Below are positions 46,538 to 59,600 of a stretch of 64,000 nucleotides of DNA, one piece after another. This DNA comes from Portulaca oleracea. Taxonomy: Eukaryota > Streptophyta > Magnoliopsida > Caryophyllales > Portulacaceae. The stretch spans positions 25,897,594 through 25,961,593 of the forward strand of contig CM055881.1 of assembly GCA_029582165.1 (NCBI GenBank). Direction: 5' to 3'. The notes below the pieces were generated by a model, which was not told the DNA's origin, made no database searches, and worked only from the letters and a program-made list of their open reading frames with translations. Numbering within the stretch: position 1 is the first letter of the stretch; the number at the start of each line of letters is the position of its first letter. The position numbers and the translations under genes are program-made.

Positions 46538-47160
46538 GCAAGGAGTTTGAGTTTTATGACAGTGAGAGTTGCCGCCAATCCTGGTAGGGGTGGGGAGGAC
46601 ATGATAGTGGATGAAGTCCTCTCTAATCATGTAGGGTAAAGGTCGGAATCTACGGGAGCCATATTCACTCCGGAAGTGAATAATTCCTCGGAGGTACCCG
46701 ATCAGGTTGGAGGAGTAACCCATCAGTCCCAGCAACAAGATGATCTGAGTGAGTTTACTGGATTCGGAGGAGGGGGCAAAGTATCCAGAAGACACCATCA
46801 AGCATGCAGAGGTGCCCGAAGTTCAGCTAGATGCCAGGATGTTATGTTGCAGGTACCAAGAGGTAGTTGCATGAGGAAAGTCCATTACGGGGAACTCGTG
46901 TGCCCATGAAGAAGCGGCTCAACCGAGGCGATCAGCAAACACGTGACCAGCAAGTAGTTTGGAAGCCATCAGAACAATGTTTTAAGTTGGTTTTGGGTAT
47001 TTTAAAAAAGGGGCCCATGATGAGGGTAAACCGACGCAGGACTTGGCGAAACAGGTCAAGCGAAGCGTAGACGGCTCGTCGATGGGTCTTTTTTTCTTTG
47101 TTTTATTTCTGTGTATGTGTTGCGTTCTGTCGTGTTTGGCAAAAAATATATATATATATA
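46538..47160. other. Unassigned DNA next to LTR F
   Basis: About 600 bp, more GC-rich than its surroundings, with two open plus-strand frames (46676-46909, 46867-47070) without known domains. It may be internal sequence of element F or leftover of another element. A TA microsatellite ends it (about 47147-47162). Confidence 0.4.
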
Positions 47161-47495
47161 TAACCTGGGCCCTATTAGCAACTAGGTATTAGCTGGTAGG
47201 TTTAAGATATTAATTGATAGCTTTTAACTGTTAGGGTTAATTATTTAACTCTAGTTATTTGAATTAGTTGATTGTAAGAAATGTATTTGGTAAAATAGTT
47301 GTTGATGAAAAGCTCTTCCAAAAAGCTTCTTCAAGTAATTTTTTGAAAATTAATTTATTGGGTCCAAATAGCTAATATAAAAAGTTGTTTACAAAACATG
47401 TTAGTTAGTTTTTTGACCATGGTCAAAAAGCTCACAATGTCCAAAAAAAACTAAAATCACCTCTAAAAATCTGGTAGCCAAACACCCCCTAACCT
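47161..47495. mobile_element. hAT-like MITE
   Basis: The right end in reverse complement is GGGGGTGTTTGGCTACCAG, a common hAT-MITE terminus; the left end GGGCCCTATTAGCAACTAGG is a decayed mirror. TAACCT stands on both sides (47161-47166, 47490-47495). Interior subterminal AGCTTTT/AAAAGCT motifs fit. Noncoding. Confidence 0.65.
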
Positions 47496-47520
47496 ACTAT
47501 GGCAATGAGTACTTGGTACA

Positions 47521-47788
47521 TACTATTGCATCCATCCCATATTATATATTGTCATGAAAATTGTGTCCAGTCAAATTTTTAGAATGTTGAACTTTAATTT
47601 CTCAACATATATATAATAATTTGTTATATAAAATTACTCTTATTAGAGCCGTAACTGAAAATATTATTCTAAAAGTATAATATCATAGTTATTGGTAAAA
47701 TATAATATGAGAAAATTGTGATATTAAAATGAAATTCGAGACAGTAAAAAATAAAAATAGTAACAACTAATATAGGATGCAGGGAGTA
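47521..47788. mobile_element. Stowaway-type MITE, diverged
   Basis: Ends TACTATTGCATCCATCCC and GGATGCAGGGAGTA with TA at both borders. The interior (TTGTTATATAAAATTAC, AAAAGTATAATAT) closely resembles the clearer copy at 49161. Confidence 0.7.
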
Positions 47789-48099
47789 TTTTCCTTTGCC
47801 AAGTAATTAACCCTCCCATATTTAACTATGCTAGCTTTGGTTGAAAATAATAACACAAGATGAGCTTTGTGTGATGTGTCGGTGTACAACCCTACTATTA
47901 AACAAAAAAAAACAAAAAAAAAACAAAAAAAGAACCTTATCTTCTCAAGGATTATGTAAAGCTTCGATTATGTGCCTCAATTTCAGAGCCCCTTTTGTTG
48001 AATAATGAGTAATCTAACGCTCAGGCAGGTAAGATGTCTTAACTCCTTAATCAAATCACAAAGCACTATATATGTTTCTTGAGTACCACTAGCTACGTA

Positions 48100-49020
48100 G
48101 ATACTAGCGCAGTAGCACTGGAAAAATTTGTACGATCCGAATATTTGAATTTTTCCGATTTGAATTAAATCGGGTTTGGACATCTTTAAAATTTGAATTA
48201 TTCGGTCATGTCCAAATTTAAAATCGGATAGGGTTTGGGTCTGAACTAAGAAAATCAGGTTGTCCGAACTTTGAGTCAAATTCAAGCTAGTTTTGACATA
48301 TTCGGATAATGTCCGAACCCTGACTCAAATTTAAAATTCGGACAAAACTTTGAAATTGTGTATAAATTTATTATAAATTCGAGTTTTGCATATTTGGACA
48401 AATTCGGGTTATTAGAATCCAATTTCCCTATTTACATATGTGTGAATGTTTGTTAATATAGGGATATGTTGAAAGTTGCACTAACAACTAGCAGATGGTG
48501 ACAAAAATGTAATTATTAATATACAAGATTTGACTATATGATTATTACCAACAGATATATGCATGTTCAAAATGCTATTACCCACAGATACATGGGGACT
48601 ATTGTACCTTTTGGCGCCAAAACAATATTACCAACATAAACAATCTGTTGGTACAAGTGATAATTTTGGCCCCAAAATTGTAAAACCAACAATATATTTG
48701 TTGGTAAAAGTCTTTTTACCATCAGTTCTATATCTGTTTGTAAAGCACTATGGAGTACCAACAAATTTAATCTGTTGTTGTTACCAAGCAACACCAACAG
48801 ACACACTTATCTATTAATATTAACTTTACCAATAGACTTTTTAACAACAATTTTGTTATAGATAAATATTTGCTGATAAAATATATTACCAACATATAAT
48901 TCACTTATACCAACATATATATAGATAAATATCTGCTGATAAAAGATATTACCAACATATAATTCACTTATACCAACATATATAGCTCTACCGGTAAAAG
49001 CCATACTATTTCTTATAGTG
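48100..49020. mobile_element. Possible CACTA-type element end with 63-bp repeats
   Basis: The sequence ends ..TTTCTTATAGTG at 49020, in reverse CACTATAAGAAATAG, a good CACTA terminus. Subterminal repeats of ACCAACA(T/G)AT type fill 48550-49000, including two 63-bp units (48861-48923, 48924-48985). I did not find the other end with confidence. 48114-48420 is a separate stretch rich in GGACA/TGTCC motifs. Confidence 0.45.
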
Positions 49021-49160
49021 TTTATATGTGTCATTGTACATGTATCCCTGTTGATGCTAGTTACCTAAAGAAAAGTACTCTTAATCGCTTTGAATAACAA
49101 CAAGCAACAAGCCTACATGAATACTTCATATATATAGTTCAATAGTTACATTTACTTAAA

Positions 49161-49422
49161 TACTCCCTCCGTTCCATATTAACTGTCGTCTTTGGAAATT
49201 ATGCAGTCAAACTAAAAAAATTTTGACCATAAATTTCTTAATATATACAATGAGTTGTTATATAAAATTACCACCATTAGATTCGTGACGAAAAATACTA
49301 TCATAAAAGTATAATATTGCGATTGTTAATAACATATTATGTAAGGAATAATCAATTAAAGAGTGACATTGGAGACCGTGAAAGTCAAAATTTATAAGAA
49401 TTAATATGGAAGGGAGGGAGTA
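49161..49422. mobile_element. Stowaway MITE
   Basis: TA-CTCCCTCCGTTCC at the left and GGAAGGGAGGGAG-TA at the right: Tc1/mariner-type Stowaway termini and TA target duplication. About 258 bp, AT-rich, noncoding. Confidence 0.92.
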
Positions 49423-50709
49423 TTATATTTATATCAAAGGATTGGATTCAAAAACTCAATCAAATGCCCTCTGTTCTTTCTGATTGGTAATTATATCGGG
49501 TATATATGGGTTGATGGAAAAAGGTGATGCCAATATGATAAGACTCTCGACTCGGTGTGGATGTAATAATTAGTTAGCTAGGGTTTAGTGATAACAACAT
49601 ATTATTGGAGAATTTCCAAATACTAGTATATAATTAGTGTACATGGTTTTCAATCAAGCTGGAACACATACAATAACAAATTAAATTTGACAAAGGAGGA
49701 AACACAATACATAGTACTACGGTAGTCCCAAAATGTGGAAATTATAATAATAAGTGATATGCCAATGCCATATGCTACTGCTGGGAAGGAGACTTATAAC
49801 GTCAACTGAAATATCATATCATTGCATTAAATGAGAAGACTGTACTCAAAGACAAGTTATTAAGGTTGTCAAAAAGCTTCCTTTGATTTTTATGTTTGGC
49901 TCAAATTAGATATTTGATGAAAATTTATATCGAATATTTAATTTGTCAAAATATTATGTAACTCAAGTTAGTGTAAGTTCGCATTAAATTTGAATTTTGA
50001 TGATAGAAAAAAAAATAAATACCGTCCGAATTTTAATTAGATCCAGCATTATAAAAATATTGGGTCACAAATTTAATACCATACCTCCAAATTATTTCCC
50101 CCCAAGACATACCTCAGTATAATTTTGTGACAGCATTACCAACCATTTTTCAAATGTTTTGTCATGAGAAACAGGTACTTCACTCCCACCGCCACTGCCA
50201 CCTGAAAAATCCACCCAACTTTGATATATCGTACATGACAATGACAATCAGCATAAAAGTCTCTCTAGCTTTATGAAATAGCACTATAGTTGCTGCTTCT
50301 TGTTGTCTACTTGCAAGATTATGCTAATCCATTATGATTCCTTCACTTCCCACCAAACAAAACCCCACTCAAGAGTAAAGACGAAAAACAAAACAAAAAC
50401 AGAGTTGGACACATATTATCCATGAACATGGCACAAGTCTCATGCAATAATGGCAGTCGTTTTCTCCCTCTTCTCCCAATTGAGTGATTCACTCACTATA
50501 TGTCACGCCTCCAAGGTTCCAGTTTGTAGAGTATTGCTAATTACACGTATGTACTTCCTGTACGTACGATATGTTATTTTCATCTAATTTATCAGTTTCT
50601 GCCTTTCCATGTTCCACATAATTTATTGACTAATTTGATCTGCACAGAACAATTCTTACTATGGCCAGTGAAAAAGTAAGTTCCAATATGGAAAGGTGAT
50701 TGGTGGGTC
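49423..50709. other. Upstream region of the pectin methylesterase gene
   Basis: About 1.3 kb AT-rich DNA without genes or elements I recognise; it should contain the promoter of the next gene. Confidence 0.5.
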
Positions 50710-50716
50710 TATAAAA
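50710..50716 (+). promoter_or_regulatory. TATA box of the pectin methylesterase gene
   Basis: TATAAAA, 49 bp before the chosen ATG at 50765. It lies downstream of the in-frame ATG at 50696, which therefore would not be in the mRNA; this decides the start. Confidence 0.75.
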
Positions 50717-50764
50717 CCCTGTCTGCTCTTTCCATTGAGAAAGGCACAGAACAAAACCCAGAGA

Positions 50765-53553
50765 ATGGAGTACGACCGACTAAAACCCACAGCGTCGGCC
50801 AGGGTAACGGAACCCGACCTGGCCGTGGCTAGACCTCGGCCGAAGACACGGGTCCAGTTTGTGATAATCACGGGCCTAATCCTGGTGTTACTAGGAGGAG
50901 GTTGTGTATTGGGAGTGATGAGGTTGAGGAGGCCATCATCAGGGCATTCAATGAAGGCCCCAACAGGGGCAATCAGGAAGGCTTGCGGCCTCACCCGGTA
51001 CCCAGAGCTGTGCATGTCCACGCTGGTGGGTTTTCCAGGCTCAGAGGTTGCCAAGGACCCCAAACAACTCGCTCATATCTCTGTCAACGTCACACTGCAG
51101 AGGTTTGAGCAGGCTCTGTCTGTGTCCACACAAATCACCAACTGGCCCATGGACACCCTCACTCGCTCTGCTTACCAAGACTGCTTGGACCTCCTCCAGG
51201 ACTCCCTCGACTTGCTTACCCAATGCCTCACCTCCCTCCAGCAGGTACCTTCACTTCTATTTTTCTTAATTTAATACATTAGTACGTGCGTACCGTTACG
51301 TACTCTCATTAATTATCATCCATAGCTCAAGAACCGTTCAGTTGATAATTTTATCATCATCAATCTTCCCAGTTACATCACTACACAGATCATGATGTTA
51401 AGGTGTAGTTTCTAGCTACTTTTTATTTTTTACTTTTTGTCAGTATAGCGACGTTCAATTTCAAGTCCCAACGAAATAATTAATATATACATGGAACTAG
51501 TGGCAGTCACTTGCTATCCGTGGACATTTGATAAATATTAAATAAAAGGTTTTTGGATGTTAATATACTGAAATTTTAGGGTATTGGACAATAATACATC
51601 AAATTTTGACTTTGGACTATAATATACTGAACTTTGGGTGGTGTTCAACAATAATGCACCCAGAACGATTTCGTGAGTGCCTAACTCGGTGATAATTCTA
51701 CGTAACAGTGGAGGAGATGAATTGACCCAAAAATATTTAAACTTATGACACGTCAGCTAATCCACACATAAGCAAAAGAAATCAACTTTAAAAAGAGTAG
51801 AAAAAATATAAAATCACATTAGCTTAAACGTGTTTTCACTAAGAGATTGTTCTTGTAGTTGTATAAAATCACATTTGTTTGTGTAAATTAGATGGCATGT
51901 CATAAATTTAGATATTATTTAGTCAATTTATCTTCACGGTCTGCCACGTATGATCGTCACCAAATCGATCACCGTTGAAATCGTTCTGGGTGCATTATTG
52001 TTCAGAACCCTTAAAGTTCAGTGCATTATTATCCAAGGTCAAAGTTTAAAGCACTATTGTCCAATACCCCCAAAAATTCAGTATATTAGCATACAAAAAT
52101 CCATAAATAAATTGTTACTTGCATACATGCATGATAAATTTTGTAGCCTGTTGGCTATAAAAGTGTAGTATGATTTTCAAGCATTGTATAATCATTAAGG
52201 AAGCCAAATTTTGTATCATCATTTATGGAGGAGCATAATTTAAATGAAAAGGTAAAATTTTTTGGTTCAACATATTTATAAAAACTATTTCTTTCCTTGG
52301 AAATTCTTTATTCACGGAGAGGTTTTAAACTAAATTAAATTAAATCAACTAGGGACATCATATATTTTATACGTTTAATTATTTATACAGAAATTTTGAG
52401 GAGCTAGTTAAGATTGTTTTTGGGAGTGTTGTGACGCAGGGGGGAAGTAAGGAAGATGTTATGACATGGCTGAGTGGGGCGATGACAAACGAGGATACCT
52501 GTACGGGCGGGTTAGAGAAGGCAGCAGGAAAAGTGAAGAATGAGATGGGGCAAAACCTAAAGGAGCTGTCAGAGCTAGTAAGCAACTGCTTGGCTATGTA
52601 TGCGGCCAGTAGCAATGGTAATCAAGGCAATGACTTCTCGGGTGTCCCCATCCAGAACAGGAGGAGGCTCTTCCAACATTCGGGATTCCCAAAATGGTTG
52701 TCAAGATCCGATAGGGAACTACTCGGAGCCCCGACACCTAGCATACAGGCGGACATAGTTGTCGCCCAAGACGGGTCGGGTACTGTCAAGACAATTACCG
52801 AGGCTATCAAGAAGGCTCCCCAGAATAGCCCTCGTCGTGTTATTATCCTTGTCAAGGCTGGAACGTCGGTATCCTAATTCCCCTTCTACTTTTCATTCTC
52901 CACTCTATTCTATTCCTTTCTATTCTTTACCTCTTTCCAATTAATTATGCGGGTCAATTTACAAAGTAATCATTTGCCTCTTCAAACTTAATTATAGGAA
53001 AAAAAAAAAAAAAACAGCTAGAACGTATGCATCTTTCCCACAGAGGCACGATTTTAAAACCCATTTAATTAAACAAAGACATTGATACACATCTTGATTC
53101 AAGGTGATTAATAATAATTTTGAATTGTCCATATTTCACATTTTCATAGCTTTTAAGTTTTAATAATATTTTCTCTAATAATTATATATATTTATCAATT
53201 ATAAGAGTATAATTAATACTTATTAGCTAGGTCAAAAAATATAAATAATACCCTAATTTTATTAATCATAGGAGAAAAATACACATTTTATGTATAGTTT
53301 TATGTTTATCAAAAAATATAAATAAATAATTAATTTTTGTATTGTTTATAAGTTGTGATAACCCTCAAAATAATGAAACATACCTTTATAATAATTTGAA
53401 TATATTTACATTTAGCTTTATAAGCGATTTAAGTGAAATATAAGATGATTATTAATCATCTTGTGTCAAGATATTCATCATTTTGCTTTAAACAATTAGT
53501 GTAAGACCCGTTAAATACTAGTATCACTCATGCAACATGTACACGAGCAAAAA

Positions 53554-53619
<66 letters not shown>

Positions 53620-56600
53620 AAAACATTGAAATCGGTTGGAAAATGGTTAGTAATCCAATCATTTTTCAACCATTTGCAAATAGTAGGAAAAATGATGGTA
53701 GGAAAATTTTTCAACCATTTTAGTAAAAGTGATTGAAATTTCCAACCCTTTTTCCCACTAAAATTTTGAAAAATAGTTGGAATATGAAATTGTTGCTAAA
53801 ATGATTGGTTTTTCCCACTAAAAGTGCTTGGTAATACATGTGTTTTTAGTTGTGCTAGTTGTCAGTTGTTTCTAGCTATTAGTTATTTTTTAAGCTATTT
53901 TATTTTTTACTAGCTTTTCTTAGATGTTTGTAGGTGTTTATGTGAAAAGTATTTGGTAGAGTTAGATATTTGTAACAAAAACAAAGTTCTTGAATTCCAA
54001 TTATGTCCTTAATTTTCATTTTTAGTATTTATTTGACCATTATAATTTTTTATTTTTTCTTAGTTCCTAAATAACTTTCATTGTAAGGTTTGATTGAATA
54101 TTAAAAAATGGATAGTAAATTAAACATTGACATATAACACCCCTACTTTAATGAAATCTTTTATTGAAAATGATAAAACTAAAGGTAAATATAGTAAAAC
54201 AATGATTAATATTTCCCTTGGAATTATAGTATGATAGATATTGTGAAGGGCGATCGATGATATCCGTCTTGAATCAATATGATTAATAACGATTTTAAAT
54301 TTCCTATAGTTTTTATTTTGATGATTTTAGACAAGATTTTATTTACTATTACACATACTTGTCAGCAATAAGAATTTAACATTTATTGGCTATGTCAATA
54401 AATATGAATAATAGCCTAATCATATCAACCATAATAGGCAATATTTTCTAGAGCTAGTTTACGATTTTTTTTTAATACCAATTTACTTTCATGATATAAT
54501 AAGATATGTTATAAACTATTAGTATATATCACAACATCCTAAATAAACGCTGCAAGCAATTAACCATAAAAAAATTGCCGGTCGTAAAAACATATGTCAT
54601 TTAAAGTAATTTTGTCAAGACTTTGTGACAATATAGTAATTTAATTGCACAAAAAGCCAATCACTCAAACAGCTAACTCCAAAAAGTTATTTGAGGTAGT
54701 TTTTTGTAAAATAAGTTTTTGGGTAGTCCAAAAACTCATCCTACCAAACAACCCAAAATGGTTTTTTGATTATTCTAACAGCTAAAATACCTCGCAAATC
54801 TATTATAGAGCAAAAAGTCACTCAAAAAGTCAGTTGTCAAACATCGGTCCTGTTCTTTGGTTAAAATCAGGTTTTGATGGATTGAATTGGATTGGATAAG
54901 TTATGATTTTCTTTTAGAAATTGTGATTTTAAAGAGGATGCTTTTTGGGGAATTATATAAGGTTTGAACAAATTTGGATAGGTTTCAATTGGATTGGATT
55001 GGATAGTTGAAGCAATCCAAAGAACAGGCCTAAAACACTTCATAACCGCTTTTTAACGAATCAAATAGCTAAAAGCCCAAAAAAATCATTCTAAAGCAAA
55101 AAGCTAATGAAAAAAAAAAGATCAATTGTCAAGCAGCCCCGCAGTAATTTGTTTCCCTCTCTAATGCATCTATACATCCTTTATCTCGCAACGTATGGTA
55201 CTTATTTTTGTCCCTCTAGTTCTCCACATAGTGACATTGTCAGCAGCTACCATGAAGTCCCCAAACATGACAATATAATGACACCTGAGATGACTAAAAC
55301 TTTGGGGGGAAAAAAATGAAGCTAACAATATAGTGGCCCGGCCATCAACACAAAACTATACGAAACAAATTAAAATAAAAAAGGAAAAGCTGAGAAAAAA
55401 GAAAAGATATTGACTGTGGTCAACTAGAGCTAAAGTCAAGTTTTCATGTGAAGAGTTGCTTTCAATGTGGGTGTCGGTAGATTTTCTTAAGTTAAGTTTG
55501 ATTTAAAATTTTCTTTTATTTGTTAGGGTGTCGTTTGCTCCTTTATGAACTAGCACAGAATTCATTGAATTACACTCATGGATCATGAATATTGAGTATT
55601 TGAGCGCTTTAAGAAGCGTATCGTCTGAAATTAATGAAATTTTGATCATCATCTCTGGTTAAGACACCTTCTCCTCCTTTTTCTTCATTCCTGAGTTACG
55701 GACTGCCTGGCGTTCCATAACTCAAAGGAATGGAAAAATGAGGAGAGAGAGAATGTCTTAAGAGAGAAATGTAAAATTTAAATTGAGTTTCATTCCGCAT
55801 TCTTTAGACCGTATTAGGTTCTTTAAGAATACAGTTCCAATGAACTAAGGTTTATTTTAAAAATAATATAATAATAATCATGCTCATAATAAAACTCATA
55901 TTTGTATGGTATTATAGGTATGCAGAACCCAACTTAAAGGTCGGAAGGAAGAAAACCAACCTGTGGTTTTTAGGCGAGGGTAAAGGTCGAACTGTAATTT
56001 CTGGCCTGAAAAGTGTGGGCCATGATCAGATCACCACCTTCCACACAGCCTCCTTTGGTATTTATCTAATGACGTGTTATTTTATATTTTTTATAAATTA
56101 TTATGTGATATTCCTTAAGATACATAGATAAATCTTTCAAAGGGGATGAATTCAAGAAAAAACAAATTCACTAATATTTGTTGCAAGACACACTGTAAAT
56201 TGATCTCTATATTTAAAATATTAATTCATCACAAAATTCATCATATAAAAAGTTCACTGCATTGTATGGAATAATTTGCCTAGTCCGTGGTATAACTCTT
56301 GTTTTTTGAAAAAAGCAAATTGGTGGCTTTAACTATGTAGCTAATCAGACTTGTACTGGGGGAGGCAAGGATACCAAAATGGGTCAAATTGCGAGAATAG
56401 ATTGGTGGTGAAAAAGAAAACGAAAAAGGACAAATATAGAAATTAGAAATCGAAAGGTGAGACAAGATGAGTGGGAAAAGGTCAAAGTGATAGAAACATA
56501 TGGTTCTAAAAGTAGAAAAGGGCGATGGGGCCGAGTGGCGAAAGGTGCACTCTCGGCCTGTACAAAAGAATCAATCACTACCCACTCAACAGTGGAATGG

Positions 56601-59600
56601 GCCTTTGCCTATGTGCATTTCATTCTGACGTTTTGTTATTTACAAACCTTTTCATGTCGACTTTCTTAAGTCTTGTTCTTTCTTGTAGTTATATCCCTTG
56701 CCTGCCATATTTTTTCATATCTATCACAATTTTTCCATGTCATTCCATATTTTATCATAATAATCCTAACTTTCTGTTTCCTCACTTTTTTCTTATCTCA
56801 ACTTTCTCCTCTACTTTTCACATTCTATCTCCTTATATATCATATCAATCATCCCTACCACAAATTTTATCATATGTTACCATACCATTCCATATTTTCC
56901 ACAATGTTGTCATATCATTTACCGCACCAAGTATGCCGCATAAAAGAACAAGGCCTTAATCCATATTTTGTCTGATTGCTGCAAAAATAACAGATAAATA
57001 TTTTGTATTCTTCCCTACTTCTCTTTGTTCAGAGACTGATCTTAATAATTAATCAATTCACAGATAGTTTGGTAGCAATATTTTTCTACGAAAATTGGTC
57101 AATCTTTTCAAAATTAACCAATTTTCCTTTCATTGTTCATTCAAAATGGACATAAAAGTATTTATATGGGATTCACAATTTTAGAGTGAAGTTTAGAAAA
57201 TTTTCTTCAAAAGGTTAAAGAAAAATAATTTTATGCTTTGATTTTGAAAATTTAATTGTAATAAAATTCCCAAAACACTCCTAAAAGTGTTTCATTTCCT
57301 CTTATTATTTTATAACTTAAAATATAGGTCGAATATTTAACAAATTTCCATATGAATTTTTTTTTTGATAATTTACTGTCAAGAGACCCTTTTATTTAAA
57401 TCAAAGGATGGGCTTACAAAGACAGCCATACAAATTGAAATGATAACAACCAACAAAGAAAATCAAACTGACACTCCCAACCCACTTTAGATTGAACCAT
57501 GAGAACACACATTGGAGAAATTGTATCAGACTAACTAGAATGCAGACAACAGCTGTAGAAACCTGGGAATGTGATGGAGTTTTGAAAGAATTCACTTCAT
57601 ATCCTGAATTTTCCAGATGAAGGACCAAGCACGCCACCAATAGACATAATACACGACCAAACCTTCTGATTATCTAGATCAAGAATTCCACCAATTTTGT
57701 GGAACAAAAAATAGACAGTGAAGCTGTCAGAATAGCAGCAGCCACCCACACAAAACCAACTCACCACCTATAGACAAATGAAGTGGCTGAACCAGTAGAA
57801 AATTTAGGCCATCAACCAAGCAGAAACACAACATATCTCAAAAGTGGAGCAAAGCCAGAAGAACCATCACAAATCACAGAAGGATAAGCTATAAATTTGA
57901 CCCATCCCTTCATAAGTGTCTGACCCACAGTCCTATCCTAATCAGAACGGAACACTACCCTCAATATGAAATTTACAGCTACAATCAAACAATGTAAAAC
58001 ATTTCCTACGTATTTTCGTAGAATTTTAGGATGTAAATCAAGTATTGTGAAATATATTTCACAAGAAAAAACTTTTCGAGAAAAATCTCACAAAACACCC
58101 TAAAAGTGATTAATTTCATCTCATTTTTTTTATAACTTCCAGGACAATTCGAACATTTAAAAAATTTTCACATGATTTGCAATTGCAATCAAACAATAAA
58201 AAGTCTTTCCTACATATTTTCTTCAAATATTAGAATGTAAATTAAATATTGTAAAATATATTTCTGAAGAAAACATTCCCAGTAAAGATTTTTGAGAAAA
58301 ATTTTTCCTACAATTCTACCCAAAACACTTTTAATTGGTCAGCTATTGTGCCATTACTATCTAATGTAACTGAAACAGAAAAGGCTTCGACATCCACTTC
58401 ATGCCTTCAATCCCACCGAAGTTCTTTATGTCTTCTTCTCTTAATATAGGGGTGGACAATGGGTTGGATCCTTATTAGGTGAAGAGGGTAGGGATGTCGA
58501 AAACAAGGGTCGGCAAAGGGTTGGATCGTGAAAGGTTCGGGTCGTTAAAGAGTCGACCCGTTTAACAATCTGAAAGGTCGGTGAATGGGCCGGACTGGGT
58601 CGGTAAATCAACAACTCAAACTAAATAGTTTTCCTAATATTTAAAATGCTAAACTTACTTAAGTATATAACTAATACCTTACATTAATCAATAATTAACA
58701 TAACTACCTTTTTTGTACAAGTATACTTTATCTTAACTTTAGGGTCGAAACGGGTCGACCCATGGGCCGACAATTATTTTTGCTAGAAAGCCCTAATCCG
58801 GCCCACAATCTCAATAGGTCGGCCTTGACCTGATCCGACTCTACATAGCCAATGGGTCGACCCTTATTTTTACTAGAAAGCCATAAGTAGGCTTACAATC
58901 TGAATGGGTCGGCCTTGACCTAGCCCGACACTGCATAGCCAAAGGGCCAACCCTGACTCTGACCTGCACCCGCCCATTGGCCACCCCTACCTTCATATAA
59001 TCGTTTTCCTCGTCCTTTGTGAAATCAAACATCGATCACATTGTATTTTATGTTCATTTTCGCTCCATTAAAAGAAAAGGAAACAATAAATTAGAAAACA
59101 CAATTGGTTATTTTGAGCTTGGAGAAATTACATTAATGATTTACATTTTTTTCCAAATGTTGTAGCTGCAACAGGAACAGGGTTCCTAGCCCGAGACATA
59201 TCGTTTGTGAATGAAGCCGGCCCTAGCAACCACCAAGCTGTGGCGCTTCGTGTGGGAGCAGATCACGCTGTAATATACCGTTGTGAGGTCAAAGGATACC
59301 AAGACACTCTTTACGTCCACTCCCTACGTCAGTTCTACCGAGAGTGTGATATCTATGGAACAGTTGACTTTATATTTGGCAATGCTGCAGTTGTGTTCCA
59401 GCACTGTAACATGTGGGCTAGGAAGCCCCTGCCTTTACAAAAGATCACCATAACAGCCCAAAACCGCAAGGACCCAAATCAAAACACGGGCATGTCAATC
59501 CATGCGTGTGAGGCCCGTGCCACCGGGGACCTAGAGCCTGTGAAATCGAGCTACCCAACATACTTGGGCCGCCCTTGGAAGATTTATGCTAGGGTGGTTT

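Noticed and set aside
46676..47070. Two plus-strand frames next to LTR F as a gene
   Set aside because: No domain, no promoter, separated by a stop; could be leftover element sequence.
50696..50764. Longer N-terminus of pectin methylesterase starting at 50696
   Set aside because: This ATG is upstream of the TATA box at 50710, and the family begins with the MEYDRL-type N-terminus.
53511..53736. Frames of repeated Tyr-Ile
   Set aside because: Translation of the TA microsatellite.
56525..56975. Frames of 144 and 100 codons in intron 3
   Set aside because: Pyrimidine-rich intron, hydrophobic by composition, no domain, overlapping each other in two frames.
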